64,000 bases of DNA from the NCBI GenBank assembly GCA_963825565.1, contig CAWGTW010000001.1:1-64000 (forward strand), written 5' to 3'. The DNA comes from JBFGCT01 sp963825565 (GTDB taxonomy: Bacteria > Actinomycetota > Acidimicrobiia > Acidimicrobiales > Ilumatobacteraceae). This document shows, in pieces, positions 33,450 to 41,451 of this stretch (the stretch's first letter is position 1; every line of letters begins with the position of its first letter). Under the pieces are notes generated by a model. That model saw nothing but the letters and a program-made list of their open reading frames with translations, was not told where the DNA came from and did not search any database. The position numbers were made by a program, and so were the translations under genes.

Positions 33450-34592
33450 TCAGACGTTCTCGGCGAGCAGGCGGTCCATGGCTGATGCTGCGGCATCGAT
33501 CGACGGACGAACTGCGTGGCGGTAGACCTCCATCAACATTGCGGTGTCGGTGTGTCCGAGAACGTCGGCCACCTGCTCGATCGGCACTCCTGCGGCCGAC
33601 AGGTTCGAAGCGGCGGTGTGGCGCAACTCGTTCGGCGTCACACTTGGCAGCTCGGCCTCAGCGGTGATGCGGTCGAGTTCACGGCGAACATTGCTCGCCG
33701 ACAGGGGAGTGCCTGCACGAGTGGCGAAGACGAGTCGAGGATCTGCCCAACGATCCGCGGCGAGGCGCTCGAGTTTCTGATTGTGCCGATGCTCTGTGAG
33801 CATCCGGACCACCTCGGCGGGCAGCGACACAGCCCGGTGGGCGCGCCGCGTCTTGAGCCGATCGACGAGCACCGGGGTGGTGCCCTCGTTGCGGACTGCG
33901 GTCCGGATGGTGATGATGCCGGACTCGAGGTCAACGGCATCCCAGCACAATCCTGCGGCTTCGCCAGGCCGGAGACCGACCGTGGATTGGATGGCGAACA
34001 TCGCCCCGAGACGCTCACGAGTGCAGGCGGTCAGGAACGTTCGCAACTGATCGGCGGTGAGGGCTGTGCGCTCGGCAGTCGGTCGGGCCCCAGGAGTGAG
34101 CTTCGCGATGCCGGCAACGTTGCGGTTCACGACGCCTCGGCGTTCCCCGAACTCGAGCGCCTGCCTGAGTGCCGAGCGGAACTTCTTCAGACTCGTACGG
34201 GCGTGACCGGCCGCGGACATCCTGTCGAGCCAGCTCTCGACGTCGTCGGTCGTCAGTTCGCGCACGCGGCGCTTGCCGAGCCCGGTGACGATGCGGCCAC
34301 ACGCCCAGCGGTAGGCGTCAACGGTCGAGGGTGCGATCGATCGGCTCGCCACGTCGCGGCTCAACCACTTTTCGATGAGCTGGGCGACGGTCGTGTTGCC
34401 GTCACCGACCTGCTCGCCGCTGTCTCGCGATCTCGTCAGGGCGTTGAGCTTCTGACGCGCTTCCGTCTTGGTCTTGGCCGTGACCTTTCGGCGCTTGCCG
34501 TCGACGACAACCGCGCCGACCCAACGGTTGCGTGCCTTCTCTTCGTACAGCGTGCCCTCCCGGGGAGCACGTCGTCGCTCTGTCTTCGGCAT
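33450..34592 (-). CDS. Tyrosine recombinase / phage-type integrase
   Basis: 380 residues. An N-terminal arm-binding region (residues ~10-60, TLYEEKARNRWVGAVVVDGK) and SAM-like core-binding domain (~65-165) precede the catalytic domain. Catalytic residues visible: R208 (GLRPGEAAG), R324 (NELRHTAAS), H347 (VLGHTD) and Y357 (MEVYRHA). The usual first His of the HxxR box is Asn here (N321), a tolerated but uncommon change. The start follows GGAGGG. It faces away from the tRNA-Pro fragment at 34741, with a paired repeat between, the usual layout of int next to an attachment site. Confidence 0.92.
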   Translation of the reverse strand: MPKTERRRAPREGTLYEEKARNRWVGAVVVDGKRRKVTAKTKTEARQKLNALTRSRDSGEQVGDGNTTVAQLIEKWLSRDVASRSIAPSTVDAYRWACGRIVTGLGKRRVRELTTDDVESWLDRMSAAGHARTSLKKFRSALRQALEFGERRGVVNRNVAGIAKLTPGARPTAERTALTADQLRTFLTACTRERLGAMFAIQSTVGLRPGEAAGLCWDAVDLESGIITIRTAVRNEGTTPVLVDRLKTRRAHRAVSLPAEVVRMLTEHRHNQKLERLAADRWADPRLVFATRAGTPLSASNVRRELDRITAEAELPSVTPNELRHTAASNLSAAGVPIEQVADVLGHTDTAMLMEVYRHAVRPSIDAAASAMDRLLAENV

Positions 34593-34609
34593 CTAGCCCT
34601 CCAGGACCA

Positions 34610-34692
34610 CGTGGGGGTTCTTCGGGGGGTTCTTCCACACGAATTCTGACGAACATCAGCGCACAATGGAGAACCCCCGAAGAACCCCCACG
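34610..34692. repeat. Doubled GGGGGTTCTTC motif, repeated as an inverted pair
   Basis: At 34610-34635 the motif GGGGGTTCTTC occurs twice in a row; at 34669-34692 the complementary form GAACCCCC-GAAGAACCCCC follows. The arms (26 and 24 bp) are almost perfect complements around a 33-bp centre. The element lies between the integrase start and the tRNA-Pro scar, suiting integrase arm-binding sites or an operator for int. Confidence 0.65.
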
Positions 34693-34740
34693 CTGGTGCT
34701 ATGCCATTCTACCAGGTCTTTTGGATGCCCCTGGAAGACC

Positions 34741-34782
34741 TGGGGGACAAGAGGTCGGGAGTTCGAATCTCCCCAGCCCGAC
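34741..34782 (+). other. 3' fragment of tRNA-Pro(GGG): attachment-site scar
   Basis: From the anticodon loop onward a tRNA-Pro can be read: CTGGGGG loop, ACAAG stem half, variable GAGGTC, the T-arm GGGAGTTCGAATCTCCC and the acceptor strand CAGCCCGAC. The 5' side (AAGAC and before) cannot form the D-arm or 5' anticodon stem, so this is not a functional tRNA. It marks the end of an element inserted into a tRNA-Pro gene, with the element on the left and chromosome on the right. Confidence 0.8.
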
Positions 34783-34866
34783 ACGAAGTACCAGGTCAGG
34801 GGCATTGCTGGTTTTCGGCCCGCGGCATCTTGTCGGTGGGGGTTCTTCCGCGACCGTTTCCGTCTC

Positions 34867-35044
34867 GTCGGTACCCGTATCTCTCCGAGGTGCTCGAGTA
34901 TCTGGCGTCCGGGATGTCGACCCAAGAGATCGTCACCGACTTCGCCGAACTCACCAGTGACCACGTGCGGGCCGCACTCGAGTTCGCAGCGGTTCGCGAA
35001 CACCGCCTCGCCTCGCCGGCGTGAAGCTGCTGTTCGATTGGTGA
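34867..35044 (+). pseudogene. Remnant of a DUF433 antitoxin and the start of its toxin gene
   Basis: The frame ending at 35024 carries the C-terminal half of a DUF433 protein: YLSEVLEYLASGMSTQEIV then SDHVRAALEFAAVREHR. The N-terminal part is missing, cut near the tRNA-Pro scar. A GTG overlapping its stop (35021) begins VKLLFDW and then meets a stop, which matches the first residues of the PIN-like DUF5615 partners that normally follow DUF433 genes. The pair is therefore a truncated toxin-antitoxin locus. Confidence 0.6.
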
Positions 35045-35153
35045 TCTCCGATCACCACGAAGGCCTCAAGTCAGCGACTGACCACGCCGACCACGACCGC
35101 GCCAGCGTGTTCATCAACCGCTCGTATCGCGAGCGGCTGCCGAGCCAGGTCCT

Positions 35154-35969
35154 TCAGATGGGCCTGAAGGCGGAGATGGTCGCGCTCCCATCCTCGACCA
35201 GCACGAGTGACGACTCGGGCACGGACTGCCAGTGCTCGGCCAGATCGTCGAGCGGTTCCGAAAGCACGATCACGCCACCCTCTGGGATGGTCTCGTAGGA
35301 CTGGTCGACCTGGCGCAGCGCATGCGGGTGCAGGCTGTGATACAGCGTCCGCGAGGCGCCATGGCTGGAGTAGCGCACGGCCCACAGTCGCTGCCCGTCG
35401 GTGGCGCACGCGCTGAAGAAGATGGGCTTCTCGATGCCCGCCTCCGTACGAGCACGCTCGACGAAGCCCATCGTGCTCGCCAGTGCTGCGGCCGGGTCAT
35501 CCCGCAGTCCAAAGGTCAGGGCCAGGAAGAAGAGGGTCTCCGAATCAGTCGAACCGCCGATGTGCCCGAACAGGTCCGGGTCCACCTCGAGCATCAGCTC
35601 ACGCTTGAGGCGCCCGAACTCGGGCACCGAGCCGTTGTGCTGGAAGAGCCACCTCTCGAACCGGAACGGGTGGCAGTTGGAGTTCTGGATGGGAGTCCCG
35701 GTGGCCGCCCTGACGTGGGCCAGGAAGAGGCCCGACTCCACGTGGTCGGCGAGCGACCTCAAGTTCTGATCGTTCCAGGCCGGATGCGTCTCGTGGTACA
35801 CCCCGGGCGTCTCCTGGTCCGAATACCAGCCGACGCCGAAGCCATCGCCGTTGGTGGTCTCCACGTTCTGCCGCGCGTGGCGACTCTGGTCGATCACCGA
35901 ATGCTCCGGACGGGTCAGCAGATCGCTCATGCGCAGCGGTGGTCCGGAATAGGCGAGCCAACGACACAT
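35154..35969 (-). CDS. Class II glutamine amidotransferase (EgtC/YafJ-like)
   Basis: 271 residues beginning MCRWLAYSGPP, with the catalytic nucleophile Cys2 exposed after Met removal. Other family marks are GDGFGVGWYSDQETPGVYHE, FLAHVRAATGTPIQNSNCHP and FQHNGSVPEF. This NTN-hydrolase group hydrolyses gamma-glutamyl amides; EgtC removes the gamma-glutamyl group in ergothioneine synthesis. No egtB or egtD gene is nearby. The gene starts 14 bp after the stop of the phytochelatin-synthase-like gene, so the two are almost certainly co-expressed. Confidence 0.85.
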   Translation of the reverse strand: MCRWLAYSGPPLRMSDLLTRPEHSVIDQSRHARQNVETTNGDGFGVGWYSDQETPGVYHETHPAWNDQNLRSLADHVESGLFLAHVRAATGTPIQNSNCHPFRFERWLFQHNGSVPEFGRLKRELMLEVDPDLFGHIGGSTDSETLFFLALTFGLRDDPAAALASTMGFVERARTEAGIEKPIFFSACATDGQRLWAVRYSSHGASRTLYHSLHPHALRQVDQSYETIPEGGVIVLSEPLDDLAEHWQSVPESSLVLVEDGSATISAFRPI

Positions 35970-35983
35970 GAGATCGCTCCGTT

Positions 35984-36649
35984 CTAGGCGGGCGCGGCCG
36001 AGTGGGCCGCGCCCGGCCGGGTGATGACCAGGAAACCCCGGCTCTTGCCGGACGTGGAATCGAGCCCTTGCAGGGCCGCATGCAGCATCGGCGCACTGAC
36101 CCAGCAGGGCGGTGCCTTGTAGCGGGCCACGTCCATGAGCAGAAAGCGGTCGTCGCCCTCGTGGTAGGCCGCCAGCGGCGAGAAGTGTCCACTGCCCTTC
36201 TGGTGCAAGGTCTTGCGATTGAAGTCCACGATCACGCGCTGGTCGGACGACGTCAGGACGCCGACCAGGGTCTGGCGGCACGTCTCGAGGTCCAGATCGC
36301 TGCCGAAGTAGGTGTCAACGCCCACGTGCAGCGCCTCCAGGACGACCGCCAGCTGCTCCAGCGTGTTGCCGCCCTTCTCGACATCGAGAGGCCGGCGATG
36401 GTGGAGGACCTCGTCGGTGAAGATGTTGTCCTGCGTGAACATCTTGTACGGAAAGATCTGCGGATCGTCGGGGGCCTCGATGCCCAGCGAGTTGAGCACG
36501 GTGACGCTCGCAGCGACGCCGCAGTAGGTCAGGAACTTCTCGCTGATGAAGTAGCGGCAGATGGGCCAGAAGTGGCCCTTCACCGTGGCTTCATCGAAGA
36601 GCTCGGCACCGCGCTCGGTGTCGGCATAGATGATCGCATCCTTGACCAT
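35984..36649 (-). CDS. Phytochelatin synthase-like papain-fold enzyme
   Basis: 221 residues matching the phytochelatin synthase N-terminal catalytic domain. The triad is visible: Cys43 in FLTYCGVAASVTVLNSL, His155 in KGSGHFSPLAAYHE and Asp173 in FLLMDVARYKAPPCW, with a His-Asp spacing of 18 as in plant enzymes. Bacterial single-domain forms mostly cleave glycine from glutathione or related gamma-glutamyl-cysteinyl peptides rather than make phytochelatins. No signal peptide. Actinobacteria generally use mycothiol, so the natural thiol substrate is open. It heads a two-gene operon with the amidotransferase. Confidence 0.85.
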   Translation of the reverse strand: MVKDAIIYADTERGAELFDEATVKGHFWPICRYFISEKFLTYCGVAASVTVLNSLGIEAPDDPQIFPYKMFTQDNIFTDEVLHHRRPLDVEKGGNTLEQLAVVLEALHVGVDTYFGSDLDLETCRQTLVGVLTSSDQRVIVDFNRKTLHQKGSGHFSPLAAYHEGDDRFLLMDVARYKAPPCWVSAPMLHAALQGLDSTSGKSRGFLVITRPGAAHSAAPA

Positions 36650-36901
36650 GAAGTCGCTCTCCTCGTGGGCACCGTTGGGATGACCCAGCGCAACATAGTC
36701 CTTGCGCAGAGCGAACGTACGGCCTTGCGAGGACCGGGTGTGTACGGTCTGTCATGTCGTACCGCCGCGATGCCTTGCGGCCAGTCCTGGTCGGCTCGGA
36801 CGGCACTCGCCGACCTGACCCCGGGGTGGACCCCGTACGTGAGCGGCATCGTGATCGTTGGGACGTCGGACCCTTGACCAGGAGGTGCCTCCCGCCCCGC
36901 A

Positions 36902-37339
36902 ATGGGGTACGTGAGTGACCTCAGCGGATTCGCTCGCCAGCTACGCGCGATCCAACTGCGCGACGGCGAGACCATTGCCGACGCGTGGGTTGCGGGCATC
37001 CCGCTCGGGAGGACGAGCAACGGAACCAAGGTCGGTGGAACACTCGTGCTGACGGATCAGCGCCTGATCTTCCAACCCCTCCAACTACCGGCCGGCGTCT
37101 CGCCCTACGACATGGACGCCTGGATCGACGGTTCATGCTTCGCCCTCGAACTGGCATCGATCCGAGACGTCGCCGTCGACGAGGGTCGTCGGTCGGCGAT
37201 CGTCGTCACCGGTCCCGACGGCACGATGGCGCTCAACGTCGGCGCGTCGCGCTGGACGACGATGTTCAGCAAGAAGAACCTCAGGGCACGAGACGAGGCG
37301 CTGACGACGATCCGCGGCGTGATCGAGCACGACGAGTAA
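36902..37339 (+). CDS. PH/GRAM-like domain protein
   Basis: 145 residues: GETIADAWVAGIPLGRTSNG, then VGGTLVLTDQRLIFQPLQLP and IRDVAVDEGRRSAIVVTGPD. The TLxLTDxRLIF strand and the following beta pattern are typical of bacterial PH or GRAM-like domains. A lipid or membrane-surface role is plausible but not shown. ATG at 36902; a GTG a few codons downstream is also possible. Confidence 0.65.
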   Translation: MGYVSDLSGFARQLRAIQLRDGETIADAWVAGIPLGRTSNGTKVGGTLVLTDQRLIFQPLQLPAGVSPYDMDAWIDGSCFALELASIRDVAVDEGRRSAIVVTGPDGTMALNVGASRWTTMFSKKNLRARDEALTTIRGVIEHDE

Positions 37340-37473
37340 TTGCACGCCGCCTGGACGCAGCGAGAGAGCTCCGCGCTTGGAGCGGGGCGCGGTGTCCGGC
37401 AACGTGAGCCGACGTCGGGCGACGGGAGGTTCGCTCCGTTCACGAGGCCCCGACCGACGCTGGTCGCACTGCC

Positions 37474-38368
37474 TCAGTGGGGGCCGAGCTCGTCGCGCCA
37501 TGCGTGGCGCGGAGCGAACCCGACGAGCCGCTTGGCCTTGTCGTTGGCGTAGAACGTCTCGTTGCGACCCAGCGCTCGACGGCGGGGGACACCGGCGTAG
37601 AAGCGTTCGTACACCTCGTCGCTGGTGATCCCGACCGACGTGTCGTCGTTCGAGACGTTGAAGACCTCGTAGCCGAGGCCGTCGGTGCGCAGGCAGCAGT
37701 CGACCATGTGGCCGAGATCGCGGGCGTCGATGTAGGCGAAGATGTTGCGGCGCCGGAGGCTGGGGTCGGCGACGAATGCGGGGAACGTCGGTCGAGTACT
37801 CGTGCGGTTCGATCACGTTGTTGATACGCAACCCGTAGATGTCGATGCCGGTCCGCGCCTGAAACGATCTCGCCGTCGCCTCGTTGACGACCTTCGACAT
37901 CGCGTAGCTGTCGTGCGGCACCGTCGGGTGCTCCTCATCGATCGGCACGTACTCGGGCCGAACCTCACCGTCTGCAAAGCAGATCCCGTACGTCGTCTCC
38001 GAACTGGCGAAGATCACCTTGCGGATCCCCAACTTCACTGCGGCGTCGATGACGTTGTACGTGCTGAGCGCGTTGATCCGGAACGTCTCGTTGTCCGGCC
38101 GGACGAGGATCGCCGGGATCGCTGCGAAGTGAACGACGGCGTCGTAGCTCGGGACACCGGTACCGGTCTCCAGCTCGTCGAAGCCGGCGTATCCGGACAG
38201 CGCGTTGAAGACCTGTCCGGCATCGGTCAGGTCGATGCGGAGGTCGGCGACGCCCGGGTGACCGAGCGGCACCAGGTCGCCGTTGACGACCCGGTGTCCC
38301 TGCTCGACGAGATACGGGATCGCGTGCCGACCCGCCTTGCCGCTGCCACCGGTGAAGAAGACTCGCAT
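37474..38368 (-). pseudogene. NAD-dependent epimerase/dehydratase, one frameshift as sequenced
   Basis: N-terminal part: MRVFFTGGSGKAGRHAIPYL (Rossmann GxxGxxG-type), DAVVHFAAIPAILVRPDNE, FASSETTYGICFADGEV and the catalytic Y-x-x-x-K in HDSYAMSKVVNEATARSF. A frame change near 37797, after EPHEYS, restores TFPAFVADPSLRRRNIFAYI, then DARDLGHMVDCCLRTDGLGY and YERFYAGVPRRRALGRN to the stop at 37474. Coding quality is high on both sides, so a one-base sequencing error is as likely as real inactivation. The family acts on nucleotide sugars; the substrate is unknown. Confidence 0.75.
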
Positions 38369-38511
38369 GCCGCCGATCGTACGGACGGGAGCCGCTCCTG
38401 CGGCGATCGGTGGCGAGTCGACGCCCGCGCCGTGCTCACCGCACGCGAAAGCTGTAGACGGTGACCTGGCCCCAACCGCCGGCGTGACCGCGTCGGCGGC
38501 CCCGGTCCGGC

Positions 38512-39009
38512 TCAGCCCTCGGTCAGCTTGGCAAAGGTGAGCGGGCCGACGACGCCGTCGACGACCAGTCCGTTGGCCGCCTGGAACTCGATGACCGCGA
38601 CGTTGGTCTGCGCCCCGAAGTAGCCGTCGACCACGATCTCGGCCCCCTGGTCGACCAACGCCTGTTGCACCTCGGTCACCTTGGCCCCCTTGTCGCAGAG
38701 CCGTACCGGGAGTTCGGGCTGCTCGTTGAACGTCGGGCACTCCGTCGACGGCGGCGCCGTGGCCGCGGTCGACGGCACGGGGGTGGTCGTCGTGGTGGCG
38801 GTCGGGGCGGCTGCCAACGTCGTGGTCGCGGCGACCGCGATCGTCGTGGCCGTCGTCGTCGAGGTCGCGGTCGAATCCGATCCGCTGCCGCAGGCGGTGA
38901 GCGCCAGCGCCAGTGTGACGAACGCGGCGCCCGCGGTCCGCCGGACGCCGAGCCGTCCGGGCCATGCGGTCGGCGTGCGCTGCGAGATGGTGCCGTGCGA
39001 TTCGCTCAT
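38512..39009 (-). CDS. Secreted lipoprotein with a peptidoglycan-binding domain
   Basis: 165 residues. Lipobox LTAC (FVTLALALTACGSGSDS), a Thr/Ala/Val linker, a Cys pair (TECPTF and VRLCDKG) and a C-terminal PG_binding_1 domain (KVTEVQQALVDQGAEIVVDG, YFGAQTNVAVIEFQAANGLV). Same design as the lipoprotein at 20865-21395. It probably tethers to the cell wall. The start MSESHGT is chosen; an upstream ATG would add four residues. Confidence 0.85.
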   Translation of the reverse strand: MSESHGTISQRTPTAWPGRLGVRRTAGAAFVTLALALTACGSGSDSTATSTTTATTIAVAATTTLAAAPTATTTTTPVPSTAATAPPSTECPTFNEQPELPVRLCDKGAKVTEVQQALVDQGAEIVVDGYFGAQTNVAVIEFQAANGLVVDGVVGPLTFAKLTEG

Positions 39010-39079
39010 CTGAGCCCCCACTTTCGAATCGTGTCCACCGATCTTGCCACATCGCCACCGCTGTGCTCGACCGCGACGC

Positions 39080-40033
39080 TCAGGTCCCGGCGCGGATCGA
39101 CTCGATCAGCTCCTGCACCACCAACGCTTCGGCGAAGGTGGGCATCGCGTTCGGTCGACCGTCGAGCATCGCCGACAGCTCGCCCAGTTGGGCGTCGTAC
39201 GCGGCGGCGCCGAGCGCGGCCCGGTCGGCGCCGAGCAGGTCGGTCCACGGCCCGCCGCCGGTCGACTGCAGGCGATACCAGTCGAGCACCCGCACCGACG
39301 CGTCGGTGCCGCGGACGGTGAAGTCGACCACGTCGGGACCGACCCCACCGCTCGTGCCGGTCACCAGCAACGGCGTCCCGGCAGCGTCGAAACGGGCGAT
39401 GGCCTCGGTCTCGCAGAGCTCGCCGTCCGGACCGTCGGGGAACCCGACGCTCGACGTCTCCAGCCGCAGCGCGCCGAACGTCCGCAGCGCGAGGAACAGG
39501 AAGTGCGAGACGACCTCGCGGATCCAGCCGCCCTGGTCGCGCAGGCGCAGCCACTGGGCCCTGGCATGCCACGCGCGCGGCCACTCCGCGAAGTGCAGCC
39601 GCAGGTCGCCGCGCACGACCGACCCGAGCTGTCCGGACTCCAGCGCGGAGAGCAACCCGACCGCGGACGGCGCGGCGCCGAACACGAAGTTGACACCGGC
39701 CGGCAGCCCGCTGCGCTCGACGAGATCGACGAGCGCGCGGCTCTCGGCGATGTCGATACCGAGCGGCTTCTCGCAGAAGACCGCCACGCCGGCATCGACA
39801 CACGCCTCGACGTAGGTTCGATGGAACGCCGGCGGAACCGCGATGTAGACCGCATCGCTCTCGGCGATCACCCCGCCGGCGCCGCCTGCGATCGGCACCG
39901 CGTCCGCGTGCACCTCGCAGGCGAGCGGGTCGGGGTCCCACGCCGACACGAGGTCGAAGTCGGCGTGGCGTCCGAACTGCTCGACAAAGCGCGACCCGAC
40001 CGTCCCGAGACCGATGATGCCGACGCGATGCAC
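39080..40033 (-). CDS. Gfo/Idh/MocA family oxidoreductase
   Basis: 317 residues: N-terminal Rossmann fold MHRVGIIGLGTVGSRFVEQF, ESDAVYIAVPPAFHRTYVEA, then the family signature AVFCEKPLGIDIAESRALVD with the EKP lysine. The C-terminal beta-sheet domain follows (ETSSVGFPDGPDGELCETEA). Enzymes of this family oxidise or reduce sugars or related alcohols with NAD(P). The gene starts 15 bp after the receiver-like gene's stop and is probably in the same operon. The substrate cannot be read. Confidence 0.85.
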   Translation of the reverse strand: MHRVGIIGLGTVGSRFVEQFGRHADFDLVSAWDPDPLACEVHADAVPIAGGAGGVIAESDAVYIAVPPAFHRTYVEACVDAGVAVFCEKPLGIDIAESRALVDLVERSGLPAGVNFVFGAAPSAVGLLSALESGQLGSVVRGDLRLHFAEWPRAWHARAQWLRLRDQGGWIREVVSHFLFLALRTFGALRLETSSVGFPDGPDGELCETEAIARFDAAGTPLLVTGTSGGVGPDVVDFTVRGTDASVRVLDWYRLQSTGGGPWTDLLGADRAALGAAAYDAQLGELSAMLDGRPNAMPTFAEALVVQELIESIRAGT

Positions 40034-40048
40034 CGTGCGCTTCGCCGC

Positions 40049-40834
40049 TCAGCCGTCGGCGACGACGTCGAGTACCGACCGCAGGAGTGCCGACGGCACG
40101 TTGACCGTCGCCCGCGCTCCGGCCGCACGGGCGTCGGCGAACCGGACGTCGGCGAACCCATCGGCACCGATCGCGTCGGCTCGGCCGGTCTCGGCCGAGC
40201 CGGGCACGGGCGTCTCATCGTCGGCATCGCTGTCGTCCGCGTCACTGTCGTCGGCATCGCTGTCGTCGGGATCGCTGTCGTCGGCATCGCCGGTTGGGTT
40301 GATGGGCTCGCCGTAGACGATCAGCGGTGGCACGGTCGGCGCGCCGGCCAGCATCTTCAGCAGCTTGATCCCGGCCCGGTCGTCGACACCGCCGGAGGCG
40401 ACGGGTCGGGCGAGGTCGGAAACGACGAAGTCGTACTTCCGGCCGGCCAGGAACTGGAGCGCCTGGTTGGTCGAGCGGGCCAGGTCGATCTCGACCCGGA
40501 GCAGTTCGAGCATCCTCCGCTCGTGGACCTGCGCGTCGGGCTGGTCGTCGACCCAGAGGCACCTGCTGCTGAGCAGCTCGGGTGACGCGGCGAGTGCGGT
40601 GCCGGCACGGTCGACATCGGCGGCGATCTCGGCGGCGGACAGGGCGCGCAGCTCGCCGGCGGCGCCGACCTCGTCGGCGAGCTGTTGCCTGGTCGACCTC
40701 CCCACCGTGAACCGCGACCGGCTTCCGGCGGCGCCCTGGAGCTCCAGCCGGCGGCGCAGGATCGTGTGCGTGAAGTACACCGCGTATCCGATGACCAAGA
40801 TGCCGAGGATCAGGACGACGACGTTTGCGCTCAT
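40049..40834 (-). CDS. Membrane-anchored receiver-like protein with an acidic repeat insert
   Basis: 261 residues. One N-terminal membrane helix (VVVLILGILVIGYAVYFTHT), a basic and helical segment, then a receiver-like domain from RCLWVDDQPDAQVHERRM to KYDFVVSDLARPVASGGVDD, in which VDDQP and VSDLA stand where the acidic pocket and phospho-acceptor Asp of response regulators lie. The domain is interrupted by DDSDA repeats (15-bp DNA unit, about four copies, 40213-40290). There is no output domain. Phosphorylation is possible but unproven. Confidence 0.6.
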   Translation of the reverse strand: MSANVVVLILGILVIGYAVYFTHTILRRRLELQGAAGSRSRFTVGRSTRQQLADEVGAAGELRALSAAEIAADVDRAGTALAASPELLSSRCLWVDDQPDAQVHERRMLELLRVEIDLARSTNQALQFLAGRKYDFVVSDLARPVASGGVDDRAGIKLLKMLAGAPTVPPLIVYGEPINPTGDADDSDPDDSDADDSDADDSDADDETPVPGSAETGRADAIGADGFADVRFADARAAGARATVNVPSALLRSVLDVVADG

Positions 40835-40985
40835 GTGGTGACTGCCTCCGTTCGAGCGCTGCGATCATGCCACGGCCACGGCCACGGTCGCGGGCATGGC
40901 CCGGGAGTGGCGCTCGACCACGCCCTGGTCCTGCTCTTGGCCAGAGCATGCGGAGCATCGGCGGCCGGCACGCGAAGATGGAGCC

Positions 40986-41435
40986 ATGACGGACCCGGTT
41001 CTCGTCGCCACGCACGCCAGCGCCGACGCCGAGTTGGTGATCGCCCGGGCGGTCGGCCTGGCGATCGCCCTCGGCTCCGAGCTGCACGCGGTGAGCGTCG
41101 TGCCCCCGATCGAGATCACGGCACCGGTCGGGGAGGCCGGCGCGGCCGCGATCACCGACGTCGAGCACGGCCTCGAGGACCGGGCGGCCGCCGCGGTCGA
41201 GCGCGTGCGGACGATCGGCGGCGAGCGGGGCCTCGACGTCGTCGCGCACGTCCGCCGGGGTGAGCCGGCGGCGATGATCGCCGGCGTCGCCGACGAGATC
41301 GGGGCGGCGATGATCGTCGTCGGCAGCCGCGGGCTCGATGCGGCCGGTCGCTACGTCCTCGGCAGCGTGCCCGAACGGGTGCTGTTCGACCCCCACGACC
41401 ACGACGTGTTCGTGGTGCGCACGACCGGCGGCTGA
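40986..41435 (+). CDS. Universal stress protein (UspA) family
   Basis: 149 residues with a single Usp domain: PVLVATHASADAELVIARAV at the N-terminus and the ATP-binding end VVGSRGLDAAGRYVLGSVPE (G-x2-G-x9-G-S pattern). The presence of this motif puts it in the ATP-binding subgroup. It is divergent from the receiver-like gene and convergent with the haloperoxidase gene. Confidence 0.88.
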   Translation: MTDPVLVATHASADAELVIARAVGLAIALGSELHAVSVVPPIEITAPVGEAGAAAITDVEHGLEDRAAAAVERVRTIGGERGLDVVAHVRRGEPAAMIAGVADEIGAAMIVVGSRGLDAAGRYVLGSVPERVLFDPHDHDVFVVRTTGG

Positions 41436-41451
41436 GCCGCAGCCGCCTGCG

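Noticed and set aside
34741..34782. A working tRNA-Pro gene
   Set aside because: Only the part from the anticodon loop onward is present.
34867..35044. A functional toxin-antitoxin pair
   Set aside because: The antitoxin is N-terminally truncated and the toxin frame stops after seven codons.
40213..40290. Short regular repeats resembling CRISPR or VNTR
   Set aside because: 15-bp units without spacers, in frame within a coding gene; a codon-based repeat.
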